This document shows positions 1 to 6,458 of a stretch of DNA of 8,210 nt, in pieces. Where the stretch lies: assembly GCA_945947715.1 (NCBI GenBank), contig CAMEYZ010000090.1, positions 1 through 8,210 of the forward strand, written 5' to 3'. How positions within the stretch are numbered: the stretch's first letter is position 1; each line of letters begins with the position of its first letter. The stretch is from an uncultured Clostridia bacterium. Its GTDB lineage: Bacteria > Bacillota > Clostridia > Oscillospirales > Ruminococcaceae. The translations under genes were made by a program, and so were the position numbers. Below the pieces are notes generated by a model. The model worked only from the letters and a program-made list of their open reading frames with translations, had not been told where the DNA came from and did not search any database.

Positions 1-1017
1 AAAACAACCGGTACTGGCGCTCAGTTTATGGGAACTGCACGTCCGCAGATTGATGAGTCTGATGTATACGCTGAGATAGGCGGCATCGGCATCAGCGGAG
101 ACCGCCTTATCTATGGTGTGCGTCTGGACGAGTCGGGGAGCATCTACTCCCGCTCGCTGGACCCTGCTGACAAGACTGAAAATCTTATTATCTCCGGCAA
201 GGATATTTTCCCTGGACGGATAGACTGCTTCGGCGGAAAGGCAGCGGTCTCCTGTGGCGAGAACAGCACTGAAAAGCACATCGCCGTGTATGAGATAAGC
301 GGCTCTGGCTGCCACGAGTACACCGACGGAGACAGCATCGAGGAAGCTCCCTCCTTTGACGGGGAGGACAGGATTTATTTTTCCACTGCAGGCTATGCAC
401 GTAATCAGTCGGGAGCTATCGCTGCTGTTCAGAATAAAAGCGTGGTATGTCTCGATACAGGTAGGCTGACAATGGACGAGGTGCTTTCCGATGAGAGGTA
501 CGATTTCCTCTGTCCTGTGTCCGACGGAAAGGGCGGACTTTATTGTATCCGTCAGAAGGCGGGCGGCGAAAAGCACAGCGAGGGTGGCAATATCTTTATG
601 GATATCATTCTTATCCCGTACAGGATATTCCGCGCATTGTTTGGCATGCTCAACTTCTTTTCCAAGGCATTCGGCGGAGAGGCTCTCAAAAGCGGCGGTG
701 TTTCTAAGGCTAAGCAGAAAAGCGAAAAGGAAATGTTCATCGAGGGAAACCTTATCAATGCTGAGAAAAATATGAAGGACGCCGAGAAAAATGGCGAGGA
801 GCACCCCGGATTTATGGCTGCGGACAGAGTGCTGATACATATGATGCCTGACGGAAGCTGTGATGTTGTCCGCAAGGGTGTGCTGGATTATGCGCTGCTA
901 TCCGACGGAAATTTAGCCGTTTCCAACGGAAGATACATTATCATCTCCGATGAAAGGGGCGGGGAGATATCTGCCTTTAAAGCGGACAGCGCATTGTACT
1001 TAAAGGAAGTAATTTAA
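1..1017 (+). CDS. Beta-propeller-like protein of unknown function, 5' end outside the window
   Basis: The frame is open to the first base of the window. The first ATG (position 28) has no Shine-Dalgarno site before it, so I read this as the C-terminal part of a longer protein with at least 338 residues here. Residues below are counted from that ATG. Short strand-turn-strand blocks recur, for example GDRLIYG (24-30), DGEDRIYFSTAG (111-122), GKGGLYCIRQ (167-176) and GRYIIISDERG (301-311). They resemble TolB- or WD40-like propeller blades. Between blades lies an odd insertion: a hydrophobic, aromatic-rich segment (about 189-215, FMDIILIPYRIFRALFGMLN and on) that could lie on or in a membrane, then a Lys/Glu-rich probable helix (about 226-258). 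No catalytic motif is visible. The stop codon is 20 bases before the topoisomerase B-subunit gene, so the two are probably co-transcribed. Function is unknown; the propeller fold is inferred from the pattern only. Confidence 0.8.
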   Translation, partial: KTTGTGAQFMGTARPQIDESDVYAEIGGIGISGDRLIYGVRLDESGSIYSRSLDPADKTENLIISGKDIFPGRIDCFGGKAAVSCGENSTEKHIAVYEISGSGCHEYTDGDSIEEAPSFDGEDRIYFSTAGYARNQSGAIAAVQNKSVVCLDTGRLTMDEVLSDERYDFLCPVSDGKGGLYCIRQKAGGEKHSEGGNIFMDIILIPYRIFRALFGMLNFFSKAFGGEALKSGGVSKAKQKSEKEMFIEGNLINAEKNMKDAEKNGEEHPGFMAADRVLIHMMPDGSCDVVRKGVLDYALLSDGNLAVSNGRYIIISDERGGEISAFKADSALYLKEVI

Positions 1018-1037
1018 TTTATATAAAAGGTGAAAAA

Positions 1038-3026
1038 ATGAGCAGAAAAAAAGAATACAACGACGAAAGTATCAAAATACTTAAGGGCGAGGACAGAGTT
1101 AGAAAACGTCCTGCGGTCATCTTCGGCTCGGACGGACTGGAGGGCTGCAAGCACTCCGTTTTTGAGATAATCTCAAACTCTATCGACGAGGCCAGAAGCG
1201 GCTATGGCAACAGGATAATCCTCACCCGTTACAGGGACAATTCTATCGAGGTGGAGGACTTCGGCCGAGGCTGCCCCGTTGACTGGAACGAAAAGGAACA
1301 GCGCTTCAACTGGGAGCTGGTCTACTGCGAGCTGTATGCGGGCGGAAAGTTCGACAACAACGGTAGCGGTGACTATGAATACTCCCTCGGTCTGAACGGT
1401 CTGGGAGCCTGCGCTACACAGTATTCCTCGGAGTATATGGACGTGGAGGTCCACCGTGATGGAAATAAATACTCTCTTCATTTTGAAAAGGGCGTGAACA
1501 TCGGCGGGCTGAAAAAGGAAGCTCTTAAGTCCGACAAGAAGCGCACAGGCACAAGGACTCGCTGGAAGCCTGACCTTGAAGTGTTCACTGATATCAACAT
1601 CGAGCGCGAATATTTTGAGGAGATAATGAAAAAGCAGGCTATCGTCAATTCGGGCGTGCAGTTTGTTTTCCGCTTTGAAAACGAGAGTGGCGGCTTTGAT
1701 GAGGAGATATTCTGCTACGAGAACGGCATTGCTGATTATCTCAACGAGGTCCTGGGCGAAAACTCTATGACTACTCCCCAGCTTTGGCAGTGCGAGAGAA
1801 AGGGCCGCGACCGCGCAGATAAGCCTGAATACAAGGTCAAGCTTTCGGTGGCAGTGGCTTTCTCCAACAAGGTCAAGCTGTCGGAATACTATCACAATTC
1901 CAGCTTTCTCGAGCACAAGGGCGCTCCTGAGGACGCTGTGAAAAAAGCCTTCGTTTCGCAGATAGACGCTTATTTGAAGGCGGAAAACAAGTACAACAAG
2001 GGCGAAACCAAGATACGCTTCGAGGACGTGGAGGAAAGCTTAGTGCTGGTGTCCTCGTCCTTCTCCACTATCGCTTCCTACGAAAATCAGACCAAAAAGG
2101 CTATCACAAATACCTTTATCCGCGATGCAATGACCGACTTTTTAAAGCATCAGCTTGAGGTCTATTTCATCGAAAATCCCGACGAGGCGGCGAAAATTGG
2201 CAATCAGGTGCTGGTCAACAAGCGCAGCCGCGAATCTGCGGAGAAAACACGTATCAACGTCAGCAAGAATCTTACCGCAAAGGTGGACCTCTTAAATTCG
2301 GTGCAGAAGTTCGTTAACTGCCGCACCAAGGACGTTTCCCGTCGTGAGATATATATCGTGGAGGGTGACTCTGCGCTGGGCTCCGTCAAGACTGCGAGAA
2401 ACTCCGAGTTTCAGGCGGTCATTCCCGTTAGAGGAAAGATACTCAACTGCTTAAAGGCCGACTACAACAAGATTTTCAAAAATGAGATAATCACTGACCT
2501 TATCAAGGTTTTAGGCTGTGGCGTGGAGGTCAAGACAAAGGCAAACAAGGACCTGTCCAACTTCGATATAAATAATCTGCGCTGGAATAAAATAGTAATC
2601 TGTACGGATTCCGATGTGGATGGTTTCCAGATACGCACACTTATCCTGACAATGCTGTACAGGCTTACGCCTACGCTTATTCAGGAGGGGTATGTGTATA
2701 TTGCCGAGTCGCCGCTGTTTGAGATAACCACTAAGAAGATGACCTACTTTGCCTACGACGAGCGTGAAAAGACAGAGATACTCAAGAAGATAGGCAATGA
2801 AAAATACAGGATAGAACGCTCAAAGGGACTGGGCGAGAATGAGCCCGAAATGATGTCACTGACTACCATGAACCCCGAAACACGTCGTCTTATCAAGGTA
2901 AATCCTACCGACGCCGAGGAGACCTTTGCTATGTTTGATATGCTCTTAGGCGACAATCTCCAGGCGAGAAAGGACTTCATCGCCGAGAACGGCAGCGAAT
3001 ATCTGGAGCTTGCGGATATTTCGTAA
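1038..3026 (+). CDS. parE: Type IIA DNA topoisomerase subunit B (ParE/GyrB-like ATPase and Toprim subunit)
   Basis: This is the ATP-binding and Toprim subunit of a type IIA topoisomerase, which pairs with the A subunit encoded at 4168. The length (662 aa) fits Gram-positive ParE/GyrB, without the large insertion of gammaproteobacterial GyrB. The N-terminal GHKL ATPase shows the N box (Glu43, Asn47, Asp50), the adenine-contact motif EDFGRGCP (73-80, Asp74), AGGKF (101-105) and the glycine-rich lid GLNGLGA (118-124). The transducer domain carries the QTK loop (351-353). Arg140 matches E. coli GyrB Arg136, the aminocoumarin contact. Toprim has EGDSALG (442-448, catalytic Glu442), PVRGKILN (463-470) and TDSDVDG (523-529, metal-binding Asp524 and Asp526). 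SKGLGE (596-601) and TTMNPETR (609-616) end the core. Variants from the usual sequence include Phe for Asp at 75, Cys for Ile at 79 and Leu for Gly at 447. The start is supported by AGGTG five bases upstream. The symbol marks subunit homology; ParE versus a second GyrB cannot be settled here. Confidence 0.93.
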   Translation: MSRKKEYNDESIKILKGEDRVRKRPAVIFGSDGLEGCKHSVFEIISNSIDEARSGYGNRIILTRYRDNSIEVEDFGRGCPVDWNEKEQRFNWELVYCELYAGGKFDNNGSGDYEYSLGLNGLGACATQYSSEYMDVEVHRDGNKYSLHFEKGVNIGGLKKEALKSDKKRTGTRTRWKPDLEVFTDINIEREYFEEIMKKQAIVNSGVQFVFRFENESGGFDEEIFCYENGIADYLNEVLGENSMTTPQLWQCERKGRDRADKPEYKVKLSVAVAFSNKVKLSEYYHNSSFLEHKGAPEDAVKKAFVSQIDAYLKAENKYNKGETKIRFEDVEESLVLVSSSFSTIASYENQTKKAITNTFIRDAMTDFLKHQLEVYFIENPDEAAKIGNQVLVNKRSRESAEKTRINVSKNLTAKVDLLNSVQKFVNCRTKDVSRREIYIVEGDSALGSVKTARNSEFQAVIPVRGKILNCLKADYNKIFKNEIITDLIKVLGCGVEVKTKANKDLSNFDINNLRWNKIVICTDSDVDGFQIRTLILTMLYRLTPTLIQEGYVYIAESPLFEITTKKMTYFAYDEREKTEILKKIGNEKYRIERSKGLGENEPEMMSLTTMNPETRRLIKVNPTDAEETFAMFDMLLGDNLQARKDFIAENGSEYLELADIS

Positions 3027-3040
3027 GCTGGAGAAAAGCT

Positions 3041-4150
3041 ATGCTGATTGGATTATTCTGTCTGCTCTTTTTTGTTGGTGTTCCTATAGTTTTGACGATA
3101 GTAAATTTTACCCGTCTTTTTACGAAGGAGCCATACAAAAAAATATATGATGTTCTTATTCTTGTTCTGGGACCGCTGTTCACTGCGGTATATCTGGGGG
3201 CATTTGCTGCTGACAGAAAAGAATATTATGAGCCTGTCATACTTGGCGGAGATAATGCGGGACTGCATACTCCGATAGCAGGTGAGTTTGAGCTCTCATT
3301 TGTGATGTTTGCAGCTGTGGGGCTTATCGGTATGATAGTACTTTGTCTGAAAAATAAACGGCTGCCGCCTCTTGTGAGCGTAATACTGCTGTCAGCGGTG
3401 TATCTGGGAAATATACTGAACATTCTGTTTTGCGTTCAGATCACAATGCATATCAATGAAAATGTTAATATGGTAATGTATCTTTATCCGTTTAACTATC
3501 TGCTTATGACTGTGAGATTTTTCAGAGATGAAGTCAGAATGCAGACAAGGTTTCTCTCACAAAATGAGGATCAGTCGAAAAACAGATTCATCGGAGCAGT
3601 GTACAGCTTTCTGAAAAATAGCGTGAACTGGTATCTTGCCGCGTTTATCGCACTGCTGCCAATTATCGGAGTGCTGCTTATCATACTGATACTCTGCGGA
3701 CAAGGCGCGGATGGAATAGTCAAGGCCTTCACCATGACCGCCGACTGGACCTTCTCCACGCAGATTCCGCCTCCTCCTGAATATTACGAGGGACATTATC
3801 TCTGCACCGTGGCGGCAGGAGGTCACAGAAAGGTCGTAAGGCCAATTCGATATGGCGTCAGAGCGGGAGAGAGGATAATCGTTAACCGACAGCTGCTCAT
3901 CGCCAACGCCTTCGAGGACATGCTCCATGACAAAACGCCGGGCTTCCACAGATCGGTCAGACATTTTTACGACACCCACGGCTATCCGCTGTCAAGGCTG
4001 ATAACAACGCCTCTGCGGGCGGATATCGTTTATATACTTATGAAACCCCTTGAATACCTGTTTCTTGCTGCGCTGTATCTGTTTGATACCGACCCCGAAG
4101 GCAGGATTGCCATGCAGTACACCGGCAGGAAATATTTATACAAACAATAA
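3041..4150 (+). CDS. Multi-pass membrane protein of unknown function (DUF6688-like) between topoisomerase subunit genes
   Basis: The protein has 369 aa. Hydrophobic segments lie at about 3-23, 36-56, 86-104, 109-133, possibly 143-160, and 197-219, so five or six membrane spans are likely. A soluble-looking C-terminal region follows with patches that look conserved: PPPPEYYEGHYLCTVAAGGH (243-262), RPIRYGVRAGE (267-277), VNRQLLIANAFED (281-293), HFYDTHGYPLSRLI (308-321) and YILMKPLEYLFLAALYLFD (331-349, hydrophobic and perhaps a further membrane contact). From memory this C-terminal pattern matches the family called DUF6688, whose function is not known; I hold that at moderate confidence. No catalytic or transport motif is recognised. 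GGAG lies seven bases before the ATG. The start is 14 bases after the B-subunit stop and the end is 17 bases before the A-subunit start, so it sits inside the topoisomerase operon. GC is visibly lower in the first 650 bases than in the last 450. Confidence 0.85.
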   Translation: MLIGLFCLLFFVGVPIVLTIVNFTRLFTKEPYKKIYDVLILVLGPLFTAVYLGAFAADRKEYYEPVILGGDNAGLHTPIAGEFELSFVMFAAVGLIGMIVLCLKNKRLPPLVSVILLSAVYLGNILNILFCVQITMHINENVNMVMYLYPFNYLLMTVRFFRDEVRMQTRFLSQNEDQSKNRFIGAVYSFLKNSVNWYLAAFIALLPIIGVLLIILILCGQGADGIVKAFTMTADWTFSTQIPPPPEYYEGHYLCTVAAGGHRKVVRPIRYGVRAGERIIVNRQLLIANAFEDMLHDKTPGFHRSVRHFYDTHGYPLSRLITTPLRADIVYILMKPLEYLFLAALYLFDTDPEGRIAMQYTGRKYLYKQ

Positions 4151-4167
4151 CGGAAAGGAAGTAACAT

Positions 4168-6408
4168 ATGCCAAAAAAAGAACGGGGAAAAAAGGAAGAA
4201 TCCCCGAAGAATAATAAGATCAACGCCTACATCGCAGGCAGCGGCATCGTCGCCGAACAGCGTATAACCGAAACTCTTGAAAAGAACTACATGCCCTATG
4301 CCATGAGCGTTATCGTGTCAAGAGCACTGCCTGAGATAGATGGCTTCAAGCCCTCTCACCGCAAGCTTCTGTATACCATGTATACCATGGGTCTGCTTAA
4401 CGGCGGCAGGACAAAATCTGCTAACATCGTGGGTCAGACCATGAAGCTCAATCCTCACGGAGACGAAGCTATCTATGAAACAATGGTAAGACTTGCACGG
4501 GGTAATGAGGCGCTTTTGCACCCCTATGTGGACAGCAAGGGAAACTTCGGTAAGGCATGGTCGAGAGACATGGCTTACGCTGCTTCACGTTACACCGAGG
4601 CTAAGCTTGACCCTATCTGCGCTGAGCTTTTCCGCGACATCGACAAGGATACTGTTGATTTCCAGCCCAACTATGACAACACTACTACCGAGCCAACGCT
4701 ATTTCCCACCACATTTCCGTCAGTTCTGGTGAACGCAAATGTGGGTATCGCCGTTTCCATGGCCAGCGCAGTGTGTCCCTTTAATCTGGCGGAGGTCTGC
4801 GAGACCACTATCGCTCTGATGAAGGACCACGACCATGACGCACTCACTACTCTTAAAGGTCCGGATTTCCCCGGCGGCGGACTTCTTGTATACGATGAAG
4901 AGGAACTGAAAAAGATATACTCCACGGGAAGAGGCTCCGTAAAAATACGCTCAAAGTATGAGTATGACAGCTCCGACAGGTGCATCGACGTCAAGGAGAT
5001 ACCTCCCACCACCACTATCGAGGCTATTCGCGAGCGTATTATCGAGCTTATCAAAAACGGCAAGATACGTGATATTTCCGATGTTCGTGACGAGTCCGAC
5101 TTAAACGGCATGAAGCTGACTATCGACATCAAAAAGGGCGTGGACCCCGACAAGCTCATGCAGAAGCTGTTCAGGCTCACGCCGCTGCAGGACAGCTATT
5201 CCTGCAATTTCAATATTCTTATCGACGGTAGACCAAAGGTCATGGGCGTGTACGAGATACTCGGCGAGTGGATAAAATTCCGCAAGAAGTGTATCTCCCG
5301 CCGCGTGAACTTCGACCTGAAAAAGAAGAGGGAAAAGCTTCATCTGCTTAAGGGTCTGGAGAAGATAATCCTTGACATCGACAAGGCGATAAAGATAGTC
5401 CGCGAGACCGAAGAGGACTCCGAGGTTGTTCCTAATCTTATGATAGGATTTGGCATCGACGAGGTTCAGGCGGAATATGTGGCGGAGATAAAGCTTCGTC
5501 AGCTCAACAAGGAGTACATCTTAAACCGCATCGCCGATATCGAACAGCTTGAAAAGGATATCGCCGAAATGGAGGCTATCCTGGGCGATGAAAAGAAGAT
5601 AGAAAATATCATCACGAATGAGCTTAAGGATGTTATAAAGAAGTACCGTCAGCCCAGAAAGACGCTGCTGTACTTCGCCACAGATACTGAAGAGGAAGAG
5701 CCTGAGGAGGACAGCCCCGATTATCCTGTAACGGTGTTCCTCTCCAAGAGCGGCTATTTCAAGTGCATTACTCCACAGTCCCTGCGCATGGCAAGCGAAC
5801 AGAAATTCAAGGACGGAGATTCGCTGGACGTTTCGGTGGAGACTACAAAGAATGCAGACCTGCTGTTCTTTACCGATCAGTGCAGAGTGTACAAGTCCAA
5901 GGCATCAGATTTCGCTGATACAAAGGCTTCGGTGCTGGGTGATTATATCCCTGCGAAGCTGTCCTTTGACGAGGGTGAGAATGTGGTTGCTATGGTTGTC
6001 ACCACCGATTACAGCGGATATATTTTAATGATGTTCGAAAACGGCAAGGCTGCAAGAGTTCCGATAAACTCCTACGAGACAAAAACCAACCGTAAGCGCC
6101 TTACTAATGCATATTCGGACAAGTCTCCGCTGGTGAAGCTGATACCCGAAAGCGATACCACCGATATCCTCGTAAAGACGGACAACGGCAGAGCACTGCT
6201 GTTCAACACGGGCATGATACTCCCCAAGACAACGAGAGATACTATCGGTGTGCAGGTCATAAGTCTTAAGCCTAAGGCTAAGGTGGAAAATTGCTACAAG
6301 ATAGCTCCCGAAAAGCTGGAGGAATATTCAAAATTTGCTGTGAAGAGTGTTCCCGGTGCGGGAATGTTATTTAAGGATATAGCAGACCCTGACCAGCTCA
6401 CACTATAA
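4168..6408 (+). CDS. parC: Type IIA DNA topoisomerase subunit A (ParC/GyrA-like, clostridial divergent type)
   Basis: This is the DNA cleavage and religation subunit, partner of the ParE-like protein. It has 746 aa, close to ParC and shorter than most GyrA. After a Lys/Glu-rich N-terminus (1-17) comes the winged-helix breakage-reunion domain: DGFKPSHRKLLY (58-69), NPHGDEAIYE (95-104), GNFGK (125-129) and the catalytic Arg141-Tyr142 in SRYTEAKL (Tyr codon 4591-4593). The DNA-intercalating isoleucine is Ile194 in NVGIAVSMAS. The tower and coiled-coil gate occupy about 210-500, and an acidic linker (507-516, TEEEEPEEDS region) leads to a short beta-pinwheel with about four blades (520-700). No Q(R/K)RGG(R/K)G GyrA box is present; the nearest stretch is QKFKDGD (545-551). 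This favours topoisomerase IV-like decatenation over supercoiling, which is an inference. The usual quinolone-contact serine is Glu100. The start has AGGA eight bases upstream. This is the last gene of the operon and is followed by a hairpin terminator. Confidence 0.93.
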   Translation: MPKKERGKKEESPKNNKINAYIAGSGIVAEQRITETLEKNYMPYAMSVIVSRALPEIDGFKPSHRKLLYTMYTMGLLNGGRTKSANIVGQTMKLNPHGDEAIYETMVRLARGNEALLHPYVDSKGNFGKAWSRDMAYAASRYTEAKLDPICAELFRDIDKDTVDFQPNYDNTTTEPTLFPTTFPSVLVNANVGIAVSMASAVCPFNLAEVCETTIALMKDHDHDALTTLKGPDFPGGGLLVYDEEELKKIYSTGRGSVKIRSKYEYDSSDRCIDVKEIPPTTTIEAIRERIIELIKNGKIRDISDVRDESDLNGMKLTIDIKKGVDPDKLMQKLFRLTPLQDSYSCNFNILIDGRPKVMGVYEILGEWIKFRKKCISRRVNFDLKKKREKLHLLKGLEKIILDIDKAIKIVRETEEDSEVVPNLMIGFGIDEVQAEYVAEIKLRQLNKEYILNRIADIEQLEKDIAEMEAILGDEKKIENIITNELKDVIKKYRQPRKTLLYFATDTEEEEPEEDSPDYPVTVFLSKSGYFKCITPQSLRMASEQKFKDGDSLDVSVETTKNADLLFFTDQCRVYKSKASDFADTKASVLGDYIPAKLSFDEGENVVAMVVTTDYSGYILMMFENGKAARVPINSYETKTNRKRLTNAYSDKSPLVKLIPESDTTDILVKTDNGRALLFNTGMILPKTTRDTIGVQVISLKPKAKVENCYKIAPEKLEEYSKFAVKSVPGAGMLFKDIADPDQLTL

Positions 6409-6413
6409 AAAAT

Positions 6414-6440
6414 GTACCGCACAGAGCTCCTGTGCGGTAC
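6414..6440. terminator. Bidirectional intrinsic terminator between convergent genes
   Basis: A perfect 11-bp inverted repeat (GTACCGCACAG at 6414-6424 and its complement at 6430-6440) encloses a 5-base loop, AGCTC. On the plus strand it is followed by GTTTTT (6441-6446). On the minus strand it is followed by CATTTTTTATAG, from the A-run at 6407-6412. It begins six bases after the A-subunit stop and ends 18 bases beyond the SulP stop, so it can end both converging transcripts. A and T pairing from the flanks could lengthen the stem. Confidence 0.93.
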
Positions 6441-6458
6441 GTTTTTATGTGAAGAATA

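Noticed and set aside
994..1027. Possible internal promoter before the B-subunit gene (TTGTAC and TATAAA)
   Set aside because: The spacing is 22 bases with TATAAA or 19 with TTATAT, and the start would fall within the ribosome site. It is not convincing.
1173..1916. A 247-codon open frame on the minus strand inside the B-subunit gene
   Set aside because: It is wholly antisense to a well-supported gene with intact catalytic motifs, its product has no recognisable family pattern, and no ribosome site was evident. It is a by-product of codon bias.
4173..4193. A7 and A6 runs just after the A-subunit start as a slippage or phase-variation site
   Set aside because: Runs this short are common in Lys-rich N-termini, and the frame is intact with a good ribosome site.
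4372..4389. Perfect tandem 9-base duplication (TATACCATG twice) coding Tyr-Thr-Met twice in the A subunit
   Set aside because: Alignment to canonical GyrA (LYAMNDLG against LYTMYTMG) shows no added residues, so the repeat is coincidental rather than a recent insertion.
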